Part shown: positions 1 to 11,900 of the stretch, piece after piece
How the letters are laid out: each line of letters starts with the position of its first letter
Numbering within the stretch: position 1 is the stretch's first letter
Origin: Combretum micranthum
Taxonomy: Eukaryota; Streptophyta; Magnoliopsida; Myrtales; Combretaceae
Direction: 5' to 3'
DNA: 64,000 nucleotides
NCBI GenBank assembly: GCA_024138025.1
Contig: JAMXBD010002810.1
Span: 1 to 64,000, forward strand
Translations under genes and position numbers: made by a program
Notes under the pieces: generated by a model
The model's database searches: none
What the model was told of the DNA's origin: nothing
Seen by the model: the letters and a program-made list of their open reading frames with translations, nothing else

Positions 1-5
1 GTCTT

Positions 6-180
6 TAAGAAAGTGGTAGGTATGTTAGGTCACTTACTGTTCAAAAATTTGTAGGTCAGTAAGAAAGTCGTAAGTGTGGTTGTCATGCTATGTTTCAAAA
101 GTTGTAGGTCGTAAGAAAGTCGTAAGTGTGGTTGGTCTTGCTATTTCAAAAGTTGTAGTCGGTAAAAAGTCGTAAGTATT
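6..180. repeat. 52-54 bp tandem repeat, about 3.3 copies
   Basis: Units begin with TAAGAAAG or a close variant at 6, 60, 112 and 163, giving periods of 54, 52 and 51 bp. Each unit has a core like GTCGTAAGTGTGGTTG followed by a TTCAAAAGTTGTAGGTC-like tail. Units differ mainly by one-base insertions and deletions. The array probably continues past the left edge of the window. No coding role is visible. Confidence 0.8.
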
Positions 181-633
181 ATTCATATTAAACTTGCATT
201 GAAAGGTTAAGATTTTTTAGCAGACCCAACAATCTTAAATAAGATTTCCTTAGAATCTCTTAATAGAGACTTGACCCAAGTAACTCCCCAGCTTTTCTTA
301 ATAAAGTATAAAGAATGATTACAAGCTTTATACTCATGGTAAGCTCATAAATTATCCATGAATGGTAGCAATAGACGTTATCTCATAATTTTTTTTATTT
401 GCATTAATTACAAAATAAATGATAGGAAATTATTGTTTAAGATAAAATAAGGCGTGGATATAGTAACACACGCCCATCTTAATCTATTGCCAATATATTT
501 CTAAGGAACCAAATCAAATGTTCATTTAACTAGCACAAGATACCCAACGAAGTTACAAATTAATTTTCACACTTTCAACAGTAAAAACATAAATCATACA
601 ATGTTTATAAAGAGAATATATAATAAATACGGG

Positions 634-875
634 GATATGTCATTGATGGTATTTAAATTTTAGCAAAATATAATTAGATACTTGAATTTTCAAGTTAATT
701 AATTTAATACATGAAAATTTGAAATTGATCAATTTAGTATCTTAAAAACTTGATAAGGTATGTAGCATCATGCAAAGTTTTTTCAGATACTAAATTGATC
801 AATCTCAAATTTTAAGTAATTAATTGCATATTTTGTTAGAATTTAGATACCTTTTGTAACATTAGCCCTAAAATG
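634..875. repeat. Foldback MITE, family A (copy 1)
   Basis: An AT-rich inverted repeat whose two halves carry TTGATCAATTTAGTA and its reverse complement around a central gap. The outer parts resemble GGTACTTGAATTTTGGCAAA and its complement. The same structure recurs at about 34000, 38062, 45160, 46880, 48632 and 59257. This copy lies about 75 bp beyond exon 4 of the decayed carboxypeptidase copy, in what would be its intron 4. Confidence 0.65.
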
Positions 876-950
876 TTGTATCAGAAATTAAAATATATAT
901 AAATAAGTAGGAATAAATAGTGATAGCTAATTCACTTGCCGAAAACTTAC

Positions 951-1677
951 TCGCATGTTTTTAAATAGTTGGCTTAGTTGTGAGAGTCCACTGGGGATTG
1001 AAGCAAGTTCATCAATTTCCGACCACGACTCTTTAATCGTGTTGTAGCAATCCTCACTAGCTTCCTACAAACGCAATCATATCAATTTTATAAATATATC
1101 TTTGTTGTTGTGAAAATATATATTGATACATACATATATCTTATTTGATAAATCCAATATATATGAATGGGTAAGATTAAGTGTGCATATAAATTTTTTT
1201 TCCCTTAAGAAAAAGGTATTATGATATATTTCAAAACTTCACAAGATCGACATAATTTAGCTAAAGTACAATAAGATAATAAGCAACCAATCACAGTTAA
1301 AACTCACTCTAAAATCCTTCGTGATAACTGAATAATATCCATCTTGTGAAGTGATATTATCAAACCATGAAGCCAACACTGCAAAACAATATGAAATATT
1401 GTGGTATAAATAAGTCTCTGGTTAAAATCAAAGAGCTAAAAGCATATTTCGAGTGATTATTAAAAATGATAAAAATATATGCAACATACTTCCTCCGTAC
1501 GATCCACCAATAACAATTACAGGGGAATCGTGGGCATGAAGTTCATTTTTTATGTATGTGAGAATTGCAGCGTGATCGGTAAAGCTTGAGCAAAACTGAA
1601 ATATCCACGAGCGGCATCATTTGGAGGATTGCCTCTAGACTCATGTTGAATGGAACGGAATCTCCATAGTAGCGATA
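951..1677 (-). pseudogene. Decayed S28 serine carboxypeptidase, exons 2-4 only
   Basis: Three blocks on the minus strand match exons 2, 3 and 4 of the fuller S28 gene at 28708-37226. Exon 2 (1677-1490) starts after an AG acceptor with YRYYGDSVPFNMS and ends GGSYGG, the catalytic serine motif, before a GTATGT donor. Its middle is out of frame and it is 188 bp against 190 in the better copy. Exon 3 (1378-1308) reads LASWF then DNITSQDGYYSVITKDFR. It lacks the 21 residues found between these blocks in the other copy, an in-frame deletion with TTT at both edges. Exon 4 (1064-951) reads EASEDCYNTIKESWSEID and ends at GTAAGT. No exon 1 was found between here and 7.7 kb. Exons 5-9 would lie left of the window or are lost. 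Family S28 enzymes (Pro-X carboxypeptidase type) remove residues after proline in lysosome or vacuole; this copy cannot do so as it stands. Confidence 0.8.
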
Positions 1678-1690
1678 CTGTCATAAAAAT

Positions 1691-4600
1691 ACTTATTAGC
1701 TAATTTCTCAATATATAATTCGTGAGATTTATGTACATTGGTGAGGGAAATTCATTTTTCTGGTTTACATCTACAGCCAGTTAATTGTATTCATAAAGCC
1801 TACAAATATACATTGTTTAAGGATAAAAAAAAATACAAATCAACTAATATATACATATATATTATTCACTCATTTACATTCATAATATACATGCTCTTAA
1901 ATTTAGAGCCACGATCAATTTATAATTTAATATCTCATTCAGTATGGTCGAGATTTCATTTATCTGTATCTTTCATTTCATTTTGATTCTTATCCTTTCC
2001 CTTTCCCTTTCCTTAGCTTAGTGTGGCTTTCTAGAATAATTCAAAAAAAAAAAAAAAATTGAAATTTCTTTATCCTAAATCCAGGCGACAATCCAGGTTT
2101 TATCACTACATTATACATATAATTAACCATGACAATAAAACATATGATTCCATACTGCTGACGTAAATTATAACTCAATAGTCTCAGCCTTTTAGACAAG
2201 CACAGGATCAAACATATATCAGCGGCCTGTTCTGTCTTGTGATCGTCTGTAATATAAATGTAAATGTTATAATTTAACTCAAAATTTATCATAGGTAATA
2301 TGCTTTACCATTAATATAATGAATGATTACTTAAATGATAATAAGGGTCCATTTGACATCCAGCAGATAGCAGATGACAGACACATTTTCAAACTTTTCA
2401 AATAAATTGTTTATAAAAAAATACATATAGATGAAAAACATATGACAGTTTTAATGAAAATATCAAATAAACTAAATGCAAATAAAGTATAGCTGCAAAT
2501 TAGACATCTTTACATATAAAATTTAGATAGAGATGTAGATACAGATGAGAAACAAACAATCCAAATGAACCCTAAATTATCTTGAGGAATATTTTGGTAA
2601 TTGGATTTTTTTTTCCTTATTTGATGCTGAATCAGTTTCACCCACAGTCTGACTTAGTTGCCTAGAGCAATTGGAAAAGTTCTTTTTATTTTGGAAACCA
2701 TTTTGCTTTAATAGGCCTTAAGAAGGCTTATATTTCCTTTTATCTCTCTTCCCCTTCCCCTTCCCCTTCCCCTTCCCTCCTCCCCCTCGCCCCCCCCGGC
2801 GCATAAAATGGACCAAGCCTTATCTAAGCTATATCAAAACAATTGCACTCAATACATATTCAGAGAGAATTCTCTAAACTAGAGTTTCAATATATAAAAT
2901 GTTCTAAAAACATAAACTAGGGTTTCCAAGACTATTTATATGAATATACAGTCCTAAAACGAAATAATAATAAATAACTAGAACGAATATAAGCTAGTAA
3001 TAAATGGCGGCTTAGATCACAAATATTGGATGGCCTATAAGTAAGCCCCCTAGGTCGGTGGCCTTCCTCATCAAAGCCGATGGCTTACTGCCGACTTTCC
3101 GTGACTCTTCAAAAGTTGGCAGCCTTTGTTCCGCCGCTTCTTGGATTGTTTCTTGGATACTTCTTGCTCATGAATGTGTTGGCTATCTTGTCCACATTAG
3201 GTTTTTATGGATGTGGGAGTTCCTTTAATTTTTTGGAATCCTCCGCAAAAATCTCGTAAAGTGAATTCCTTTGAAATATTATTGTTACTATTTCGGAGAG
3301 TGCTCGAAGTTCGGCTGTGTTCAGAAAATAAAAGCATTGCAATTGCAATGTGGAAAGGCCAATATGCTATTTGTTTGTTTTTTCAGTTCTCATTGTTTTA
3401 ATTGCCTTACATTTTTTAATTTCTATTTTTATGTTTGTTCATTTCATGTAGATGTTTAAGATGCAGACAGGGGAATATTCGCATTGTTTTACATGCAGGC
3501 CAATATTGTAGTTATCTTATATTAATCTAAATTTTATTAATTACATTTTTGAATGTTAATATAATTTATATCTTTCATTTTGATACAATGTATCGACATT
3601 AAATTTAAAGAATTATTATTTATGATTAATATTGAGAAAACAATAAGATATTATTGAAAAATAAATGAGACCTACAAATAAAAAAAAAAAAAAAATAAAG
3701 AATCTTACTAATAAAATAGTCAATTTTCTGAGGAAGAGTTTCTTAAAATGTTTTGCACAGCACTCGAAGGAATCTTTTAAAGAATCCATAGATGTGTACG
3801 CTCCAAGGCAATCTCTTCAATATCCAGTCGACACAACAAACGACCCCCTCCCAAGAAAAAGAAAAAAAAGAAGCTAAACTCGAAATCAAAATCAAGACCA
3901 CACGCCAATACAATGTTCCAGCAGCTCATTTCCACTGAGATGCCAGCTTCTGCTTGAATCATGGGCACACCTTGATCTTCCGTTTTATTTCTTTTTCTTT
4001 TTGGTCGAGACGCCCCTCTTCTTCATTGCTTCGAGCCGAGACAGCTAAAGGCACCTCCTTTCTCCACCAACTCTTCACTTCATTCTTTTCGCCTTTCGTT
4101 TTCTGCCTAGCTTACTTGGACATTTCGGTTGAGAAAGACATACAAAGCCCTCATATTTTCTAGCCGACCAGAGCGCAACCAAGCCTTCTCCACGTGCCAG
4201 CCGAGTCCCACTTTCCTGTTTTCTTTTCCTAGGCGTGTGTGTACCATGGAGACTACCCCACACACTCCACCAAGTAAGCCTTGCTACTCCCTTAGGTAAA
4301 TAACACGTAACACTTAGTATTATTTAACCCACTGTGCTAGATTATAAGGTTCTCATTTTAATGTAATGCTTTCAAGTAGGAGTACTTTCTTGATCTCCAC
4401 CATAAATCTCATACTTGTATAAACATTGGAACATTAAAAATGAATAAAGGAACACCATTATTCCCTTTTACACATGGTGGCCGAACCGTGTTTAATTAGA
4501 AGGGAAGGTTTTCATTAATATAATATATAATAATATATATAAGTTGTTGTGTGTGTATTATAATAGGAGTTGTGAGAATGAAACATCCCAGTGCATAGCT

Positions 4601-5880
4601 AGTCATGTGGATAATGTTCTTACTTGCTTGATATATATACCAAACTCTTCTTTTCATGATATGCCAAGACCTGTAGGAAGTTTATACAAAATTTCTTTCA
4701 AAAGATTTGTTAGAATAGTCCTTAGAATAATAGATATTGGTTTTTTAATTGAGGTATACTATGGCCGCTTGACGTGCTTTTTTGCTATTTAATTCAAATT
4801 AGAACCATGAGAGACACATAAATGAATAAACTCTAGATGCTTTAAAGAAAGTTGAGTAGATAGGATTTGATAAAATGAAAGTCAAAAGCTTTGAAAAAAT
4901 ATGAAGTGGAGGTATTATCAGAACATTAGGTAATTGAACCTATACAAATATGAAAAGATTATAATTTCATTTCATTTAAATATAGATACTCATAAATCTA
5001 TTACCACAAAGAAAGCTAAGAAAAAAGAAACAACAACAACAACATATGAATCCAATTAAAGGTAAGAAAAACAAATATGAGGCAGTAAAACAAATTATGA
5101 TGTAGTATTAATTTAATAGCTCCTATTCTTATTGAAGCTTTGTTATTCTTACAGCATTTAGGTGAATATGAGTCAAATTTAGGCCTCCCTAAAGACTACA
5201 TTGAATAGATATTGATGAGCCAAGGTTGGTTATAATCATGTTTTGATGAGAAGATGTATTTGTATAAACGCTCCATAACTTAGTTAAGCTACATTTAATA
5301 AGCAACACTAGTTTTCGATATGTTTAAGCTTTGATGTGCTTATATGTGTTTGTGTTTGTATGTGTTGTTCTCTGCAGATTGTGCAAGAAAAAATTGTTAT
5401 GCCCCAGTCTTGATTGCAACCATGATTACGAACTTCATCGAGGGCTCGATTGGTCCAATTGAAGTGTAAACTAAGGTGCGACAAGTAGAACAAAACAAGA
5501 TCCATAGACTTGGTCACAAGTCACATCAAGAGCTCGGCGAGTTTAACCCCTAGGCATGATAAGTTTGAATCTAAGGCTTGATAAGCACAGACTTTGTCGA
5601 GGGGTAAATTGAGGCTAGGAGGCAACAAGTCTAGGGTGCAATATTTTAAAAAATAGTCATTATAGACTTTCAAATTCGACCGTTGGAGGTTCTTTTAGGA
5701 GAAAAGGCTATGTTTTTAAACCTGCTATATATAGAACATTTTCAGGTGTTTTTAAAAGGAAAAGAAAAAAAGAGAGATAAGGCTTAACATGCATATATTA
5801 TGTAAAACTACTTTCTATTTATTTTTATTTTTGTTAAGTGAATAATGTCATTCATGAGATTAGTGAGCTAATATTGCAAG
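1691..5880. other. Intergenic sequence with no supportable gene
   Basis: I see no convincing gene here. Short reading frames lack family motifs and are interrupted by AT tracts. About 2735-2795 is a pyrimidine-rich run made of CCCCTT-like units. About 2810-3190 is somewhat GC-richer, with TATAAATA on the minus strand near 2935 and repeated GGC/GCC words. It could be an eroded LTR, but I cannot find paired ends. Near 5030 there is a short CAA repeat. Confidence 0.5.
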
Positions 5881-5904
5881 GCACTATTTACATATTTTGT
5901 TTGA

Positions 5905-6700
5905 GTATTTTAGTGAAGTTCTCATGTGGTTAATGCAATAGGTGAAGTCCTTATGTATTGAGATGGTTGTGTGAAGTCCTACGTATGTGTAAATAATTGG
6001 TGAAATCCTCTTGACGAGGCATTTTAACGTAGCGGAGGTATGATAGGGTTTATCGCAAGACGTTGATTCACACACGAATACCCGGCTTGTGATCTTCAAA
6101 TATCTATTGATTCTGAGAATACCTAGATATCTGGCATCAAAAGTCGAAATCTACACAAAGATAATGAGTTTTGGAATAGAGATAACACTCTCAAAGAAAT
6201 TTCATTAAAAAACAATCTTCTTTCATATGCCATAGGGCTTACATATATATATAAGCAAGCTTGAAAGTTGCCATAACCGAAAAAGGATTAAAACCTATTA
6301 AATAATATTAAATAACATTTAAAAGGAAAAACTAAAACTGATATCTAAATCCTATGAAACTGACATCCTATTAAAAGACATTAAATCCTATTAAAAATCC
6401 TACTAAATGATACTAAAAATTATTCTTTAAAAATATTAAATCATATTCTAAAGGCATTGACTGTATTATTAATTACAAATTCGAAAAACCCAAAAGACAT
6501 GTAAAGTACGCCGCTCCAACACCGGTAGTCGGCATAGGATTTTCTGTCTCTTTATCCTATGCTGCATCACATTTGTGAAGTTCTCGTGTTAAGGCAATGT
6601 GAAGTCCTCTATTGGTGAGGCATTATTGTGAAGTCCTCTTTTTTAGGCAATTGTTTTAATTAAACGAAGTATGAAGTCCTCCTTGAGAGGCGAATTGTGG
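5905..6700. repeat. GTGAAGTCCTC repeat array, interrupted by a solo LTR
   Basis: Variants of GTGAAGTCCTC followed 10-20 bp later by GAGGCAAT occur at about 5912, 5942, 5974, 6000, 6577, 6609, 6635 and 6670. The array is split by a 545-bp insertion (6025-6569) flanked by CATTT on both sides. The right half runs into sequence resembling the end of a copia LTR. The array is probably part of an older retrotransposon LTR. Confidence 0.55.
6025..6569 (-). mobile_element. Probable solo LTR (545 bp) with CATTT target duplication
   Basis: The block interrupts the GTGAAGTCCTC array and is flanked by CATTT at 6020-6024 and 6570-6574. Read on the minus strand it begins TGATGCAGCATAGG and ends CTACGTTA, so one terminus departs from the usual TG...CA ends. 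A TATATATATA stretch near 6245 could be its promoter on the minus strand. It contains no coding sequence. A solo LTR formed by recombination between two LTRs fits best; a short non-autonomous LTR element is an alternative. Confidence 0.5.
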
Positions 6701-7702
6701 ACCATGGAGATTAGGGAGTGGGCCAAACTCCATGCTAAATCTAGTGTAATCTTCTTATTCCTTTATCTCTTTATTATTATTGTTGTAATTGTATGTAAAA
6801 GGATAAAAGAGATAATGATTAGATAAGTGGGCTTAAAATTACTTTTAAAAACCGCCTGTAGCTTTTGCTTCCTCATACATGCGTGTGTAAAAGCTTAGTC
6901 ATTTTCATTTTTAATTTCTTCCAACAGATTTGACCATGGCTAAGTGAGCACCTAGTTTGTGATTACTATATTTGTTTTTGTGTGTAGTTATTGTAATTTA
7001 ATTATATGTGATTGATAAATGAAGCCATGCATGTGTTTGAGTGCATGGGGTTGTTGTATACGGGTTTTGATCTTTGTACTAAGAACTACATTGCTCGAGA
7101 AGCGTCACCCAGGGAGTGGAGACTTAGTTGAGCCATTTTTGAGGGCATGAGATATACCCACTTGCCTATCCAAGATCAAATGATTTATGACTTTAAAATG
7201 TTTTCAAATATTTTATTTTTATTTTCATTTTTATCTGCTTATGTCACATCAAGCTAATTCTCCATGACACTTGAGTTTTGTTTTCGACTTCGATTTTCTT
7301 CAGGCTATACGTGATGTAGTTATTTGTATGATTCCATGACAAAGGCACTTAGATGTTGATGGTAATTTTGATTGACTTCCCAAATATTGATTTGGAGAGC
7401 GTAAATCCATACCAGATGATCACATATATATGTTACATTCATTTGCTTGATTATGCATTCCATATGATTTGATTATACACTTGCTTGCTTATTGCTTGAA
7501 GGGTACGCTATGAGATTAATGCCACCAAGGTAGATGTAGCTTACTCTCCTATATTGTCTTGTTGTAGCAACATAGGCTATGGGACACTAGGGCAATAGAA
7601 ACACCAAATCAGCATATTTCGGGAGCTTTGAGATGAGTGGGTTTAAGTGGAGTGATCATTTCCATTTATTCCTTTTTGTAGAGACTTCATACATACATAT
7701 AT

Positions 7703-7705
7703 ATA
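7703..7705. other. Target-site duplication ATA, left side of the CACTA element
   Basis: ATA directly precedes the CACTA terminus, and the same three bases follow TAGTG at 21151-21153. The flanks are TA repeats, so a chance match is possible, but the length is right for this superfamily. Confidence 0.7.
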
Positions 7706-7719
7706 CACTACAAGAATTT

Positions 7720-8480
7720 TGAGCTTTAGCCACGTCAAATTACCGTTGCAAATTGAGTAAAAAACGTGGCAAAATCAATTTTGCAACGTTTAATAAATGT
7801 GGCTAATAAACGTAGCCCAATCTGTGTTGCCGATTGATTTGGCCACGTTTAAAAATTAAACATGGCGAAGATAATTCAGCGCCAAAATTGCATAATGAAA
7901 GGCAACATAAAAACGTGGCCATAAGTTATATGATTGGCGACTTTTGTTGTGTGGCCAATATGCAAATTTTGTTCCCGCCTTTTATAGTTGGGATTGTTAT
8001 GAAATGGATTTGGTGACATAAAGTAAGAAAACGTCGCCAAGGTAATTTTCGCGCTAAATTATCTTCGCCATGTTTAATTTTTAAACGTGGCCATAAGTTA
8101 TATGATAGGCGACTTTTGCTGTGTGGCCAATATGCAAAATTTGTTCCCGCGTTTTTTATTGTGGGATTGTTTTGAAATGGATTTGGTGACATTAAGTAAG
8201 AAAACGTCGCCAAGGTAATTTAACGTATAAATTGTACTCTAAAACGTGGCATTGAAACGTGGCCATATGTGACATGATAGGCCACATTTTCGTGTGGCTA
8301 ATATACAAACTTTTCATGCATGGAATTGTTTGTTATGTTGATTTTGCGACGTTAAATAAGAAAACGTGGCCAATGTAATTTAGCGCAAGAATTACATTAT
8401 GAAACGTGGCATTGAAACATAGGCATATGTTATACGATAAGCCATATTATTTGTGTGGCTAATATACAAATGAACATTAT
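7720..8480. repeat. Left subterminal ACGTGGC motif array with 172-bp tandem repeats
   Basis: ACGTGGC or close variants (ACGTCGCC, GCCACGT) occur at least ten times between 7725 and 8410. A 172-173 bp unit starting ACGTGGCCATA begins at 7913, 8085 and 8258, and a decayed fourth unit at about 8418. Each unit also has GTGTGGCCAATAT and AAAACGTCGCC-type words. In En/Spm such subterminal repeats bind the TNPA protein; that role here is inferred. Confidence 0.85.
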
Positions 8481-8949
8481 ATATACCTAGCTCATTGCAC
8501 CTGTTTAGCAAAATACATAAGTGGTGTTTAAAGACACCTTTTCCTGTAAATATACGGCGGCTCGAATTGGTTGGGGTAACCTAAGATTTATGTAGAAGCT
8601 CATTGCACCTGTGTAATGTGTATAACCCATAACCCTATTACGATAAACAAACATAAACTTTTCCAACATACATCAATCACTTTGCACACTTGTGCAAAGT
8701 GAAACCAAAATACTCATATAATAAGTTCAAACATCAAGCAAGACAAAAGATTCTTGAGAGTTAGTTTAGACATGTACAAAAACATAATCCTATTCAATTG
8801 GAGGTATATTTCAAAAAAAAGGGTTAGAAAACCCCTACCCACCTCCTCAAAACAAACCTACACATAAGTTGTTAAAAGCATCAATTCAAACATGCTAAAA
8901 GAGATGATCATATTCCATCATAGGAATTTCCAAAAAATTATTATCTATC

Positions 8950-11900
8950 TCAATTATCATCCTCACTTTCTCCACTTTCATCCTCACTTCCACCACTATC
9001 TTCATTATCAGATGGCCTCAGAGATCGATCCCGTCCACTTGGATTTTCTGTAAAACAAAATGTTAAGTAATAAAGCACACATAAATATACTTACTGTTGA
9101 ACTATTAATGAAAGAAAGAGAGTGAGTAATGTCAAAGCTTAATGAAATAACTTACTTGAAGTACTAGGATAGCTGGAGCAAAGTTGTTGTACCAGTTCAG
9201 TAATTTTGGCTAGCTGCAAAACATACATACCAATATGCAAAGGACAATTAAACTTATATTTAGTTTTGAATAAGAACATCTATCAAATTTATCATTTAAG
9301 AACTTTACATAGATATGAAAGTTACATTCAGCTTTAAATGCAATTCATAACATTTTTTTTGTACAAATATCATGATCTAATCTTCTGAAGAAATTCTTTT
9401 GCAAGATCTTGTAAGGTATCCCAAATATTAAAAGCCAACATTTTCCCAATCCCGTAAAAGAGACTAAACAAAGTGAAATAAGGAAGATTTCTATACTTTA
9501 TTCATGTAGGAAAAGAGAACAAAGGTAAAACATGCTGAGAATATATGCAATGCCTCCATGATGCATCCGTTGTTTCTTAAAATTTACTAGCTCGAACAGA
9601 TTGAATATCACTTAGAATTTAGATAGACATAAACCAAAGAGAACAAAACTGAGACATTTAGCATAATATCTTCCAATTGCAAATCCAATATATCTTCCAA
9701 AGTAAATACTCATTTTAGATTTTTATGAAAAACTAAAAAAGTGCAAAACGAAGCTTGTCACATGGAAAGGAAGAATGAACTTTTCAATATTGCGTGACAA
9801 AGTGAGTTTTTCTTTGCAAAAAATCTTAAATAATTGCTGTTGAAACCTTATGAAACCAATTCCTTAATGTTATTTGAATATGTTAGTGACCATATTTTCA
9901 AATCCAACAACTAGAACACATAGACACATCTTGTAAGAACATTGAGAAATTTTTTAAGCAGCTTTTACATAATTTTTTTTTCACTTAAGTGAAAACACTA
10001 TTATTTCTTTTTCTACCTTACTACAAGCATGCTATCCACATACCACACTATCAACCTATAAATGATCCCATCCTTAAATTATTTATGCATTTGAAAGAGT
10101 ACAACTAGATGAAGTTAAGGAACAACCAACAATTTCCAAAAACATAGCTAACCAAATCATAGTTAAAAAACAGCCAACAAGAATAATATCCTCAACAACC
10201 AGATCAATAACAACAATCAACACTCCAACCAGTTATAGCAGGTGTATATTTTATCTAATATCTAGTGAACCATCAATAACATAGAAGTGACAATAATTAC
10301 CTGTTCAGATTGTTCCTCGCGTAGGGTTCTTTCCTCCTGAAGCTTCGCTTTTGTTTCTTCTAAGGCAGCTCTCAACTCTTCCATAGAAGTTCGTCGTCGT
10401 GCTGATTTCCCAATTGGTGGTGGTCCATACCCTCTTCCAGGATGATAGTCTGACCTTGAAACCGCATTCATAAACCTATCAACAACCTCCTGCGAAGTCA
10501 ATGGACTATCTGAAGATTGAGATTCTTCATACATCTTCACCATGTTATCCTGAATTACAAACAATAAAGACATACATTATGTATAACACATTACTTTAAA
10601 ATAAGTCTAAAATTTTACACATCCAATAAACTTACATAATCCTCTGCAGCTTGTTGAGATACCCAACCTCCTGTGCCATCAGGCCTTGGAACACTATATC
10701 GAGTTTGCTTAAAGAACTCAATGGCATTAAATGGTTGGTTATTTTGATTAATCTACACATTTAGATATGTATGGAAAATGTTAAAGCATTAATCAATAAT
10801 ATAAGCATAGAAAAAACATTAATAAATACCCACTTGCTCATTTCTCCTACTCTCAAATGATCTAGAGCCAGCCCTATGTAGATATTTGACATTGTTGCGT
10901 GCATTTCTCCCAATCATTGACCTTGTCTTCTATAAATGAAAAAATCAGCAAACATATGATAGTATAAACAAATTTATAAGTGCATAAATGATTTATAATT
11001 CACCTTTGCAGACGGTTCATTCGATTGTGATATTGATCGCTCTTGTTCAATCTCCCTAGTCCATCTTTCAGTAACCTTTTTCCAATCATCATCACTTGAA
11101 CCTTTGGGTCTAGCAACATCACCAACCTTGTTCCACTTATTTTTAGTTTTACATCGATGGTTTCTATGGAGATTGCCCATCCATTTATCAGCAGCTCGGA
11201 ACTTTTCAGGATCTTTTATGATGTCATCAATATTCAACCGATTCTACATCAAACATATCACTATAGATGAAGAGAATGTTTTTTTTTCACATAAAAAGGA
11301 TCAAATCCATCAATTAAAAAAGTAGCAACAATAGCAACAGGAATAGAATAGCTCTAGAAATTTAAGAAAACAAGTATAGAAGTCTCTTGTAGTAGCTTTT
11401 ACAAAGGAACAATGTCAGAAATTAAAGAGATCAACTACTCGAATTATAACTTCAACATGTGGGAAGAAAGAAACTCACACTTCTCTCCTTAGCTTTTCCA
11501 TTTCTTACCTTCCAAGGATAAGCAATACATTCTTAATGTGATAGTTAATTGCAACAATTTTTTTCTCCCCTAAATGTTTTGCTGGACAGTTATACATCTT
11601 GCTGGACCTTCTAAACATGAATCAAGATGGGTTATCACACTACGTGGATGGGAAACAACTAATCATACAGTAATTCCAAAGTGTGTTAGATATCAACATA
11701 TCTAAGGCCATAAACTTAGCAACTTCCTCACTTTATTTGCTGAAGGAAAACAGGATAGACATGCTGAAGTAGAAGTCAAACATTCCATTTTTTACCCCTA
11801 AGGATGTAATCCAGCTTTTATTAAAAATAATTTAACCATATTAGAAAAGAGCATGTGAAAAAATTGACACAATGGATTTAAATTAGAATCTGTTTGTCAC

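Noticed and set aside
6..180. CRISPR-like array
   Set aside because: The repeats are tandem without unique spacers, in a plant genome; not a CRISPR array.
2810..3190. Possible third copia LTR
   Set aside because: It has a TATAAATA and GC-richer tail, but no paired ends, target duplication or second copy could be found.
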